A DNA stretch of 64,000 nucleotides from Cliona cf. orientalis. Taxonomy: Eukaryota; Porifera; Demospongiae; Clionaida; Clionaidae. Of this stretch, positions 11,569 through 24,700 are shown piece by piece (positions within the stretch are counted from its first letter, which is position 1; every line of letters starts with the position of its first letter). The position numbers and the translations under genes are program-made. Under the pieces are notes generated by a model that saw only the letters and a list, made by a program, of their open reading frames with translations, searched no databases and was not told the origin of the DNA. The DNA lies in assembly GCA_963930775.1 (NCBI GenBank), contig OZ005699.1, positions 6,407,501-6,471,500 of the forward strand, read 5' to 3'.

Positions 11569-14515
11569 ATGGCCGAAGAGAACGTGCAATATAATGCTTT
11601 CTTGCAAATGAACGAAACACTCAGCACTGGCATTCGTGAGGCTCTACACAGCATCGCAGACGTCGCACTGTCGAAGAAAATAATCCACGAAAACACGCAC
11701 AGCGAAGTGTTAAACATCGGACACCCCATTGAAATTAGAACTCAGAACTTTCTCAAGGCCATTCGTGATAGAATCCGAATAGATCCCCCGGCTTTCCACG
11801 TTTTTGTATCCATACTCGAAAACCAGCATAGTATGGAATTCTTAGGTACGAAACTCATGGAGAGCTTCCACAACCAAATAGAAGATTTAAGAAAACGGCA
11901 AGCTGTAGCGCTAGCTGATGCCCGCGCACTCGCTGCAAACTCATCACCGAACTCGGCGAGACTGGTTCATGGAGGTCAACCTGTCCTGACTCGGCCTACT
12001 CAACTGGTTGCTCCCGGAGAAAAACTGCACAGATATGTAGGGATGCAACAACACAGCCAGTTGCCTGCAAAATCTGCAACTTTCAGTGGTAGCCACAATC
12101 ACTCCGGTATCCTACATCATAGTTCACTAGTTGCAACACATCCTACCGTGACAATGGGTGCAGGCCACGAACCATGGTCCGAGCCTGTGATAAAATACAC
12201 TACTACCTCACCAGAGATGTTATTTAGAAAGAGCATTGTGATGGGTACCAGCAAAGAAGATAATATTATGAGTAGCGCATCTGAGGTTAATGCCGTAACA
12301 AGGCGAGCAATCACACCAGGTCCAGAAGCCAGCAACTCACTGAGGATTTCCTCGAGCGGACTTACGGATAAAAGCATACCAAGGACATTTGGAAAAAACT
12401 ACAGGTGGGCATGTGCATGATAATCTTCATACTGGTAAATGTATAAGTCACAACATTGTTGGAACGAATCCATGCATTTAAATTTTTGATTACATGTCAC
12501 ATTGTGTTTGCCAGTGTTTGTTTACCAGCATCATGTTCCAAACCAATGAATTACATCAGTTATTATATTCATGCACTTCTAGGGAAACCCCCCGGTAATT
12601 TCCCTTGTTTTCACATGTGGGACATGGGTCATGTATAAGTCAGGAGTGATTGATAACACTTATGATATAATGAGGCTATAATATAAAATTAATAATAGTG
12701 TCGTGTTTAATGAAATAAAAATTCATCAGTTTTGGCTGCTGTGTACGATGATGTCCCAAGATAAAATGTACGTCTTCCAGAACTAACTTATAGGAAGAAG
12801 CCTCAAGAGAAGCCTAGACTTATCTTTGACTATACATTAGCTGACATAGATTTTCATGTTTTAACGGACTTATCGATATGGCCTCAAAATTGGTGGTATA
12901 GTCAAACACTTTTTGTCCTCTTGGAATTTGGTATAAAGTATCATACTTTATTAGGTGAAGTAGGAAACACTATAAAAAGGAAGCAGCTAATTTAATGACA
13001 CAGCAACCTTTCCATAATTAAATTAATGCATCAGTGCATCAGGTGACTGCTATAGTCATGCATGATGATCAGAGGCTGCTGCTATGGGATAGGGGATCAT
13101 TTTGAAACCATTGGTCATACATAACTTTAACATTAAAGTGGGACAGACTATCAGCAATCACCCTACCTAATATAACATATTAAATATGGAAAAAAAATAA
13201 AACACGTGCTTTTTTGGTAAGATCATCAATGGCTCTATATACACATTATGATCGTAAAATGTAACTACAATAATTATTTTACATGTACCTTATAATGTTC
13301 TCTGATCATAAAAATTAATGAACACTTAATATTATTAATTCCTACAGTGATTTACAACAAAGGTTGGATTCAATGTGCATATTGAACCCACATGACACAT
13401 CATCACTTCCCTTGTCCAGTCCCTTGGAGACACCAAAACACATTAGCACTCTCCAACACCCCGACCCAGAGGCGTCATCCGATAATCACTCTCCCTCTCT
13501 TGCTGGTAAATTCAAGCACCTAAGCATCACGACAGATCCTGCAAACATCGGGACACCCGGAGACACACATACAGTAGCATCTTCCCCAGGCTACTCTAAC
13601 GCTACAGTGTCATGCATGAAGCCAGGGGATGAGGCTATGCATACCGGTACAGTTCTTCTTGCTTCAACGGCTAATGCTGGAAAGTTGTTCACACTGCCTC
13701 CTCCATGTGATGAAAGAACCCTCAACGGATACACAGATGACCACGGGAATTCGACAACAAGTAATACTGTTACTATGACTACACCTGTGCCCACGGAACC
13801 AACAGTTTCAGTTCCCCCTAGTCCACCAACCACTGCAGAGGGGTTAAACAATGGAGTAACAGAGTCGCAAACAATAGCTGCAGGATCTGATTCACTTGCA
13901 TACCATCACAACGTCATGAAAAGTCCTTCACTACAGAGTGGCTCATCCATTGACAGTACTGATGACTCAGCAGAAGTGGATCCAATTCAAGCTTCAGAAA
14001 AATCAGAAGGCAGTAGCTGCACAATGCTAACGAGCGGAAGTTTAAAGCCAGCTGGCTGCTCCAAGGGCATAGAAAAGCAAAAAAGAAAGAGATGTGAGCG
14101 CTGCGTGCAGTATAAGGAAGAAACGAGCGATCTTAAGAAAGAGCTGCACAAATTCCAACGAATGCTGAGCAGTGAGAGAGAACAGAGTAACGCCCAAGTA
14201 GACAGCTTTCGAGAAGAGATATATCACATAGAACAACAAGCAAAGTATGAAATTGGTCTGTCTCAAAGTCGTATGTGTGATGCTGAACTGAGACATCAAC
14301 AAGCGGCCAGGATCATTCAAAAGCTTCAAAGAGAGCTTCAACTGGTGGAGAAGGAGAGAGATACCTTAAAAAATGCTTATGATTTATGCTCGGAGAGGTG
14401 CCAAATGCTGAAGGCTGATCTTCAGAGAGTTGATTCCATGCAATGCCCAGAGTACTATGAACAGTACAACAATACCATTACCCCTGACTATAGACCTCAT
14501 GATCCTAACAACTAG
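11569..14515 (+). CDS. CARD-like / coiled-coil adaptor-like protein, paralogue of 6781-9236
   Basis: Two exons, 11569-12404 and 13348-14515, joined in phase 2 (AG|T, Ser), the same position and phase as in the upstream paralogue; 667 residues. Residues about 10-100 look like a CARD (LSTGIREALHSIADVAL.., FLKAIRDRIRIDPPAFHVFVSIL), a helical death-fold domain. A Ser/Thr/Pro linker follows, with VTESQ..GSDSLAY and DPIQASEKS blocks that match the paralogue. The coiled coil spans residues about 525-646, again headed by a Cys pair (KRCERCVQYKEE). The motif RVDSMQCPE and a short Asn/Asp-rich tail end the protein. Identification of the N-terminal domain as CARD is by pattern and less sure than the death domain next door. 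No catalytic domain is visible, so an adaptor or scaffold is inferred. The nearest in-frame upstream codon is GTG at 11455, not ATG. Confidence 0.8.
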
Positions 14516-15394
14516 CGTACACGCACCACGTACTACATAGTCAGCTGTATGGCAGACTATAACATCCTTAAGATGATTGATACTAAATTTTAAAAATTTG
14601 TACATCACTGATCACTTTCAATAATAATAATAATATAATTATTATACATGTATATAATACGCTGCATAATTTAGGGGGCATTGATCGATATCTGTAGGGG
14701 TAGAGATACATGTAGTATGAAGATCCTTTCACAGCTTAGCAATGCTTAAACTGTCATCTGTGGTTTGCTATAAAAACTATGTGGCTAATAACATGCTTGG
14801 GTTTTCCCTCAAACACTGCCTGGCGGTTATACATGTATGTGGTTCACAAATAATCAATGAATTGCATTGGTTGGGTATCGATATCGATAAGCTAGCAACC
14901 AAAGTTTATTACCAGCTATCAGAGGGGTGTGGGTGATCATATGGTAGGCCAATGACGAGAGGGGGCAATGGGCCACAAGATCTTCATTGCAGTACATTCA
15001 ATCATGCATCTATGCACCCCAATGAATGTTTGTAACTATACAACTTGCACAGCTATACATTTTACAAACAGTTAGGACCATAATAATAAATGTTATTTGC
15101 TAATTGGAATTGGGCTACAGGATCAACCTGTCTCCTACACTGCATGTTTCTCGGTAGTCTTTCTTAGACAAGAGGTGACAATTACAATGTAATCAATCGC
15201 TGGCATGCATCAACAGTTATCACGGATTCTGAAACTAGTTAGGATCACATGCTAAAGGGATCATTCTATAGGTATAAATGAAAGTTTATCTTCCGCAACT
15301 GAAAACAATCCCACTACAAGCATCTTTAGGCATGTCCGTATCATGTAATATGTGAACAACAAAAAGCCATTTATGTGCATACAGCACCATAACA

Positions 15395-15605
15395 TACTGT
15401 ATAGCGGGAAACTTTCGAGGGAAAAAACCTCCACAAATTTCGCAATTTTTCAGCCACCCGCAAAAGCTTTCTCCATGAAATTTTAGGCATACCACACCCA
15501 TCTATGCGATCAATTACCATTCCGTAAAAGTTTTTTCTGTGAACGGCTCCCTTCCTATTGATTCACAAATAGTTTTATCTCTCGAAAGTTTCTCGCTACA
15601 CGGCA
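15395..15605. mobile_element. TACCGTA-type inverted-repeat element
   Basis: TACTGTATAGCGGGAAACTT at 15395 is mirrored by an AAGTTTCTCGCTACACGGCA end at 15605. About 211 bp, non-coding. Confidence 0.55.
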
Positions 15606-16271
15606 AATAGGCTACTTATCAGAAGTGAATTAATCTTGAGAACAAATTAAGAGCTAGCTAATATTGCACACAGTCAATGGGGGCCGAAGGTCAGTCCAAT
15701 AGTCCAGTCCAGTAATCCAGTCCACCAGTCCCGTCCAGTGGTTACAGACAACCACAGTCAACTATGTAGGGATATTATTATTATTGTGACAGTACTATCA
15801 AGTGAATATGAATACTATAATGAGCTACTTGCTAATCATGACCAGACCAGCATGATTGTGGCTGAAAATGCACCCTTGTGTTAACTAAAACAACGCCCAT
15901 AGTCCCAATAACCATAGCTACCTTGCAACAGCAGTCACTTGTTGCACTGTCATATTATTACTTTATATGATTTAGTTTATCAATCTGCTACTGTATACAT
16001 GATATTGTGTGTTATCTCCCATCACCTAGCAATTAACAATCACTTAATCAATCATTAAATATTATGCAAAAAGGGCAAGAACCACAGTGGGGCAATGTAG
16101 ATTTGCCAGACATTCAGCAGCTCATGAAACGTATTTCAAAGAGATGAAGGGGGGGGGGGGGGGTTTAGTCCACAATAATATTATGGGTTAGCTGATTCTC
16201 AAGCCTTTGTGATTACCTAGTTATACCTGGACCATGTAATCCTTATGTGTTAATGATGTATATGTACATAT

Positions 16272-16649
16272 CAGGGTTTCATTTAGAGGGGGGCGGGGGG
16301 GGGGCACTTGCCCCCCTTGGAAGCTGGCTGGCCCCCCCCCCCCCCCCCCCCCCCGAGAATAGCCGCAAATCATATACGCAATATAAGAAGTTTGGATGGC
16401 GAAAGTGTCCAAATAGGCACTTTTTTGCTCCTTTTTAATACAAACTATTTTCAGCTTCGCGCGGAAGGAAACATACTATATTAAAAGGGAGGGGAACCAA
16501 TAGATAACACTGACAAGACAGGTCTCAGAAGCTACCAGAAACAGTCTCAGCAGTTAAAAACAATCCTTGCCCCCCCCCCCCCATTCTGCTAATTCTGTGA
16601 TTGTCACGTTTGCCCCCCCCCCTTGACGAAAATCCTAAATGAAACCCTG
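16272..16649. mobile_element. CAGGG-terminus MITE with 5-bp target duplication
   Basis: CAGGGTTTCATTTAG at 16272-16286 pairs exactly with CTAAATGAAACCCTG at 16635-16649. CATAT flanks both ends (16267-16271, 16650-16654). The inside carries long poly-G and poly-C tracts. It shares the CAGGG start and 5-bp duplication with 25644-25799 and 48204-48533. Confidence 0.75.
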
Positions 16650-18220
16650 CATATAGCTAATTAATTTGTCAGAGATGTGGAGGGGGGGAGGGGGGACATA
16701 CCCAATGCTTATCAGAAAAGAACATCAAAGTCTAATACAAATTACATATGCACAGTCATGCTTTACTCGATGTAGTACTCGATCACTAATACACTGGAAC
16801 ATGCAAGTATATTATCACATGCTGACATAATTAAAAATATACATTGATGCTCTATTTTTAGGCTCTAATGAGCAAGATAAATAATTTACCTAATATGCTA
16901 CAATACATATTCCATGTGCTGTTACTGTAGTTTATTGTGTACATGTATACATGTATGGATGTGTATGGGGGTAGGGGGTGGGGCCCGGGGGACATTTCGC
17001 TAACAAAGATTAAACATTCTACTTGCACAGTCATGCTAACCTTATAGTATCGCATGTGACATTTTCTATTGGAGTACACAGTACACGTGTACTACCCACA
17101 ATGTCATGTATAGTGGTACATGTAATACATATATGTAGCAGCTACACATGTATAGGTACATGTATGTCGCTGCATGACGTGAGAGCTATACAATGATACA
17201 TGTACTTACGCCATCCGAATGTTTATAATATTATACTCGGATGTTTACACAGACCCTTTTTTTTTCTAATCGTTCACTGATTTGGTCTTAATTTTTAACA
17301 AGGGGATCACTTTGAATGTGTCTGTTACAAAGCAACACTCCACTTGTGACGTAAAAGCAATCTGACAGCGCGTGTGGTAAACAGGCATAAGTTTACATTA
17401 TTTGAGCCATGAAAACAAAACTGTGTATGATGAATGCATTGCAAAATGATATCACAAGAGAAAAATGTCTATGCATGGTTTCATGTACACATAGTTTCTC
17501 AGTTATTGCAATAGCCTTGCTGCCAGCTGGTTTAGTTTACTACTAATTTTGTATGCCATGGGTCCCTACTTCACCCTCCCTAGCTGTCTTTCTCCATTTT
17601 CTCCCAGCTCTCTTGATCTCCCCCCTCCTCCCTCTCTCGTATCAAATTTCAATCTATTTTCAAGTTATATAGGTACTTGCATGTACACGTAGTTGGTATT
17701 AAGATTACTTTTAATCTCACCTAGCCTGAATGGTCTTGTTTCCAGACCCTGCCCTCAAGAGCATATAAAATGAGTGAGTGATTCCAGGGGTTCACATGTG
17801 CTCAATGTGCACAATGTGTCATGTGACTGATATGACAATACATTAAGTTTATAAGCCACATCTGCTCTCATACACATGTAATAGATGGTTACAGCACAGC
17901 TAGTGTCACATGATAATCACCACAGTCATGGCATGAACCTGATTGGTGCAGAAATGCCATGTCATCAAGCCCCAGAAAATACTTGACGTAAGTACATGTA
18001 TACCAGAGCCTAAAATTAATATCCAACAACTTTGTATAGTACGTTTCGGTCTTTAGACCTTCTTCAGCTACTAATACACTTAATTATCGGTATCTTTTTA
18101 GACTCCAAGCATGATAAGATTACAATATATGTTGTAATCTTTACTATCTGAAATTCCCCTTAGGCTGCTGGCATGCGGTTAGTCTCACACTCCCTCATGG
18201 AGGGAAAGTAGTACATTGTA

Positions 18221-18686
18221 TACCGTATGGCGGGTAATTTTCGTGGGGTGCTAATTTTCGTTATTTTCGTGGTTGACTTGGCAGTCACGAAATTTTCCCA
18301 CCCACGAAAATTAATGCCTACGGTAATATATAATATGGTACTACGTATATGAGTCCATGATGATGGGCATGGCCACAAACATCGTGGCAGTGCGGCCAAC
18401 ACTTTCCAGTGTTAGCAAGCAATAGTAGCCACTGTCATCCAGCTGATAGCGTCTTCGGCACTAATATTCTTCTATCTCATGCCTTTTGTCCAAGTCTCTG
18501 TAGGTATGGCTTAGTGACAAAGAAGATCGCGAGCGCGTGTATCGATTACATCATCGCTTATGCAGCAGTGCCACGCCCCTAGACTGGTTGCTGTCATGAA
18601 ATTTAAAATCACGAAAATTAATTTTGAGGGACTTTTCGGACTTTCCACGAAAATTAGACCCCACGAAAATTACCCGCCATACGGTA
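18221..18686. mobile_element. TACCGTA-type MITE, well preserved
   Basis: TACCGTATGGCGGGTAATTT at 18221 pairs exactly with AAATTACCCGCCATACGGTA ending 18686, and the match extends inward through TTTTCGTGGGG. TGTA lies on both flanks, compatible with a TA or TGTA duplication. No transposase. Confidence 0.7.
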
Positions 18687-19111
18687 TGTACATCTGTTCA
18701 ATAACTAAGATCTTTCAAGTATAAAGATACTGATCTTGCAATAAATATTGTAGGCAACCATTTCATTATAGTAACTATAAATATTGCATGACGGGAATGT
18801 ATATTAGGTGGTTGGACCCAAAATTGCCACTAAAACCATACTGGCTAAGAGGACTGCCATTAAGAAATATAAAATTAAATGTTTTAATTTGGTGATTGCA
18901 AAGGAAGATTGCCAGATTCAATCCCCGCCAACATTTTGCGGCTACGACAATATTATTATGCTATGTATAGTACTTGAGAATATTGCTACCAGAGCATCTG
19001 AGGATTGGCTTTGTACTGATCATACTCCTCACGGTTAAAATAAGATATTTCAGTTTCATTCTCTGAAAAATACAAATATAGTGTATCATAATAATAAATA
19101 TTATTCATATC

Positions 19112-19482
19112 ACATGGTGGGTAATTTTCGGGAGGCTAGGAATATGTCAGTGATTTATAACCCTCAGAATTAGTTTAAAATATTGCAAATGGCAACCCAG
19201 TCCAGCTAGGGCATGGCACTGTGAAAGCAATGAAATAATGAATATAATATTATGTGCTCTCAATTTCACTTGGCTTTTTTACCACTGAACCACTTCTACA
19301 AAGAAATTAACATGGGCCAACTGCTAACACTGACATGCTTCCATGATATTTTGACCACCTCACATCATAATTAGAATACACACATCACTGAAAAGACATT
19401 AATATTCTTGGGTAGAAATTTCACAATTATTGCCAAATAAGTCTACAACAAGATTAGCACCCCATGAAAATTACCCACTATT
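19112..19482. mobile_element. diverged relative of the 18221 MITE
   Basis: GGTGGGTAATTTTCGGGAGG at the left and CCATGAAAATTACCCACTAT at the right form imperfect inverted ends resembling the GGCGGGTAATTTTCGTGG ends of 18221-18686. Confidence 0.45.
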
Positions 19483-21771
19483 ATGGTGCATACATGTATG
19501 TACATGTATGTACATGTACTGTAACAATACTTTGATAGTAACGTACTTATTTGCGACTGTGCGAGTGTGTTATGTGGTTCCAGTATCCACTCATCCCTGT
19601 CAGTGTTAATGGCCGTGTCATTTGTCTGTCCAACACAAAGAACCATCAGTCATAATTAATACAATTTGATACAAGTCAGAGTTAAGACAGTAAACCCCTC
19701 TAATCCGGACAGCTGAAATATTCCTGATTAAAGGATGTGTTCTCATTAACTTCAAGTGTATTGTTGTACATGTTTCTGGAGCACGCGGGTGGTATCCTGA
19801 TTAGAGGGGGTTCCACTGTACATGCATGTAATTATCATACACGTACCTTAGCACCATGGGCGAAGCAGTGAATCTTCAAACAGTCTGTAGAAATCCATGT
19901 ATAAAATACATGTACCATAATGACAAAGAAAGAATTGTACATGTATGGACTTGTGTCATAAGCATGGGTAAATGTCCCTATTATGAGTCACTTAAGCAAG
20001 TGATATGCCACATATGTAATTGGGGAGTTATTTTTTGTGATTAAAATTTTTATGGACTTCCCAATGTGTCTATATATTACATCGGATACGAATGAGATCT
20101 CCCCTATTAAAAGGATGTGATCTTTTAAAATTTCTTGTTAGCACTATTACTGAATGTATTATGGGTCGCCTGCTGGTATTATGAGTCACTACTTTCAGTG
20201 CCATAAACTCAACCATGATAAAGCTTCTTTAACAGATGGGATGTACTTAGCAGCATTCCAGAGGCAAGGCACATTTGTGAATACTAGATAGGAGTGGCTA
20301 AATATGCCAAAAGAAATCATTTTGTTAAAATGATGCATCGAAAATCCTTCTCTAAATATAAAATAACTTACATGAAAATTCAATAGGGAATGGAAATGAT
20401 AATAATATCTCATAAGGTACAATACGCTGGCCCAATAGTTGGATACTTGCAAATTAATTAGTCTTGATGACCCATAATACAGGCTGACTGATAATAGGGA
20501 CATCTACATCTACCTACATATAAACTTACTGTAGCTATGCTTCTTGAATGGTGGTGGGATTTGAGGTCTATTCAGAATTTCTGTGAATACAAAATCGAGT
20601 GGTAAACTTGGAAGTTACACACAATGTACATACATGTAGACCCCTGTAATGTGATTTGGTAAACATTAGATGTACATGTACATGTATGCATAATTACATA
20701 GAGATCTAAACTGATTTTAACTTTGGTGGATGTGCTTAACTTCATAGCTTCGCATTTACATAATAATTGTATACAGTATTCCTATACTTACTAATTATTT
20801 GTACATGTACATGTGCACTTACCGGTATTTATCAATTTCATGAGATCACTGACCAGCATTGCCAGGGGAATATCTTTCAATACCAACATCTGCAGGTAAT
20901 GTAATGTGCGTAAACTTTGCATGTGTACATGTGTGTGTACAATAGGTAGTATGTTTCTGTATTCATTAACTTTAGCGTAACTCTTAGCCTCGTACCCAGG
21001 TTAGGCCAGTGTGTTATCCCCCAGTAGATATTATAGACTAGTATGTAAATATAGTCGATAATACCTATGGTAAATCACAAATAGAGATATGAGTGACGGA
21101 GGGTATGTACATGTCCAGGGGGATCACTCCCATAGTCACTATGTCCAGCGGCCAAGATTTGATTGTCCAAAATGGCCTTGACCGTTTCATCACAACTAAT
21201 TTTTCCCCTTGACCCGTTGACTGCATATGCGCAAAATCTCAGTCATCACCTCTTTGCCGCCTAGCCATGCTGGGGATAAGGTCCAGAATAGCACTTGACT
21301 GTTTGACAGATCCCCAAGAACCCTTTGACTGTATCTTGACAACGGTCACAGCTCTAGACACAGCGCGTATGGAACTCCCTCCCTGCCCCTCGATGTGGCG
21401 GATATTTGTGCATCAAATTCAACCAGTGATTGAGTGTGTCGACCATTAACTATTATTAGAGACCACACTCTTCGCCAAGCAAGGTTGAATTCTCTAGGTT
21501 AAATTTAATATACATGTACATGTGCGACATGCTAAACTTTCGTAAACATGTATGGTTAAACTCACCTTAATATTTCTATATTCAAAAGAGCGGATCAATC
21601 GAATAGTCAGTGTCACCCTCTCCTCATCCTTTCCTTCAGCCATTCCCCCAAACCATTTGGTAATGATCGTCAACTATCATGTGCGCTAGGAAAGGGTCGT
21701 CAAATAACTGCGTCTCCGACTCCGCCCCCACGGGTTTGAAACTACCGATCCACCCTAAATTTGTTCAAATC

Positions 21772-24700
21772 ATGGAGTCTCTCAGCATCTACCACGTCCT
21801 AGCTCGCAAAGGCTTGAGAAAGAAAGATCTAAACTTGCCGATCAAGAAGGAGCATAGAGATCGGATTGCCGTAAAGCTGGGTCCCGACTGGAAGGAGTGC
21901 GCGATCGAATTGGCCCTCTCAGAAGAGGACGTCCAAGCCATTGTGAAGGAGAATAAGTGGTCTAGAAACAGGAGGCTGGCCATGATGCAGAGGTGGGGCG
22001 CTGCGCAAGGCCCCGAAGCGACCTACATGAGGCTTGCTCAGGCCCTGCTGAGGATAGGGAGAGAGGATCTTGTGGAATATTCGATTGATTTGTTCATTCA
22101 AGATCAAGGATTCCTGTTTCGTAGACTAGGTGAGTGGACTATAATATTATAGCAGTGACTGTACTAAATTTAAACACTGTGTCTACTTACCAGCACCGGT
22201 ACCCAAGACTTAGTGCTTGGAGTACTGGCAACTCTGTTATAATGTAGGGGAATTCCGCACTTGAAAACGATCAGCCAATTAACAGTCTTGTTCACTCTGT
22301 GAAGTGTCAATTAGCACTGCGCTAGATCGGCGGTACCACGCCCACATTGACCACACCCTTTGTGGGCAAGGGTTCGATAAGCCCATTGCCTCCTGTGTAA
22401 AAAGCGAGCAAGGTCAGTGAGATCTCGTGGGATTTCGAGTATTAAATTTCGCTGCACAAAACCCGAATTTCTTACTTGTGCACTCCAAAAGTGACATCCG
22501 TGAATAAAAGGAGGCTCAACATGCTATTTTCTAAAAAAAATAAGGGTTGCTAATTTACACGCAAGCTATTGGGCGACGGCATCTTTTGTCCACAAGGGGT
22601 GTGGTCAATTTATGAAGCGTTAATTGGCCAATTGTTTGTGGAATCCCTCTATAGCTATACTAATTGCCGCTAATACTGAGCGCTAGACGGCTAGTAGCGG
22701 GGGTTGGGTTTCGGTTATCGGTTAGTGACGAGGGGTTTGGGTTTAGGGTACGGTTGGTGACAAAGGGTTAGTATTACAGTGTGGAGGTATATACATGTAA
22801 AGCTGGGGAAAAAACGGCATCTGGCAGCAGCGAGGTGGGTTGGCTGAGTGGGCTAGGGCTGGGGTTGGTGGAGCGGTGGTCATGGGTTCGAGTCCCGCTT
22901 GATCTTTGGATTTTTTTTTCTTTCACTTTCGAAAAATTTTCTAAGTTTTTTGGCGGGCTAGTTTGCCGGTATTCGAAGCGCTAAATTTTCAGTACCGGTG
23001 CCGGTACAGTAGACACAGCCAAATTTAAATGTAGTACATGAAAAACAATGGTCTTTGTCTCGTCCCCCGCCCCCTTTCACGCATGCGGAGAGAAGGGGTC
23101 TGGCCAAACGTGTATAGGGCCCGTGTCGCCGAGGAATGCATGACGTCACGTATTTCTGGTACATGTATGTGTGGATAAGAAACGCAAATAAAGTAACATT
23201 CCATTTGATACCAGGGCTATTTCGGGTACGATTGTGCATTTGCGCGATCATTAATTTGCATTCCTTTCATGCCCGCGCAGTCATGTGACTTTATTCCATG
23301 CATCTGATTGGCGCGCACTGTAGGCTGCACGGGTGACACGGGCCCTATTTTATATATATGTTTGGCCAGACCCCTTCTCTCCGCATGCGAGAAAGGGGGC
23401 TGGGGACAAGACTACCATAGACTTAGTCTCTAGCATCAGTATAATCGTGCGCATATTAATAAAACCCTCATCGTTGATTGATTTAATAAGCTCACTGCCA
23501 TGATTCAAGGTTTATTGGTATATGATTACTCCCTGCCTCCCCTCCCCCCTCCCCCCCCCAAATAATTGGTATTATTATACATGTACATGTAAGTACAGTA
23601 TGCTGGCATTCACCACAATCATGTCTAGGAAATTCCCTGTGGCATGCAGCGATTACCAGCTGACATCAATAATAATTCAGGGCAAGCCTGAGCGAGCCCC
23701 GACTACACGAGATACAGGAAGCGGTTTTATATGTACACGAGATACAGGAAGCGGTTTTATATGTATATATATATATACTTGTATGTATGTTTGTGAGGTG
23801 ATCATTTCAGTGAGGAGAGAGTTAAATTTTGAACGCGTAAGGTAATGGTCGTCATGCGCATGCTCATACGCCCGCACTGCACTATTGATCTGAGAGACAA
23901 TACGAGTGTAGGCAAGGCATAAAACTGGAAAGGGTGAGTGCTGTACCACTGGTAAGGCTCAGGTCCACGATTAACATCTCTGGTAGACTCCACTTTCCTG
24001 AGCATGAAGATGACTGCATGGAGGCTTATCCCCTCAGGGCCTGGCTACAGGTACTTGGACTCATGGTCATGGCATGTAGACTACTAAATATAGTATAGGT
24101 GATCAACATTATTGGACTATAGCTATAATATTAATATACCGTACCCTCGCGAAAGAGGGCCCACTACGGAATGTCGGCCCAACCCCTACTTTGGGCTCAA
24201 TTTCCTGCTAAGGTCTAGTGTTTACTCGAATATGCGCCCATGTGTAGCTGCCCTTGAAAGCGCAGCTCAAATGCATGAAATGGCTGGACTGTACTTCGAA
24301 TAATCTATGTAAGATCGATCTAAACAGCCGTGAAACTAAGCCTAGCTAACTTTATGCCACGTTTCAGCACAAATAAATGATCGTACACGGCTATAGCCTC
24401 GTACCCAGGCCCTTTGAGGAGGAGGAGGAGAAAGGGCCTGGTACACACTGTGTGCGCATGCGTTATTTTCCCAGTAAAAGCTGGGAATTCGTATTTTTGT
24501 CCGCTTATCTGTCCGTAAACGTGAACCTTGACCTCAGGTATATGCCTAAAAATCCTTTTTGCTGGCAGCGTTTCGGGCTCAAGACGCCTACTGTGACCAA
24601 TTTAGCTATCACAAGCGAGCAACATCGACAGAAGAATAATAAAGAAGCTATGAGAAGGACATCGACTCACGTTTAGTAGACTTTTTATGAAAAAAATGGA

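Larger units (their letters stand above)
14516..21771. other. 7 kb intergenic region rich in MITEs
   Basis: I find no supportable gene. Small elements at 15395, 16272, 18221 and 19112 are listed separately. Poly-G and poly-C tracts occur near 16149-16162, 16331-16354 and 16569-16582. ACATGT-type short repeats are scattered from 17000 to 21500. A solo TAGCCTCGTACCCAGG terminus lies near 20986-21001. Confidence 0.5.

Noticed and set aside
16221..16438. Glycine- or proline-rich open frames on both strands
   Set aside because: They are translations of poly-G and poly-C tracts inside the MITE at 16272-16649.
21267..21449. 60-codon frame upstream of the death-domain exon
   Set aside because: No domain similarity and no splice signal linking it in phase to 21772.
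22836..22905. tRNA-like sequence with TGGCTGAGTGG and GGTTCGAGTCC boxes
   Set aside because: A and B box motifs are present but the ends do not form a 7-bp acceptor stem, so at best it is a tRNA-derived fragment.
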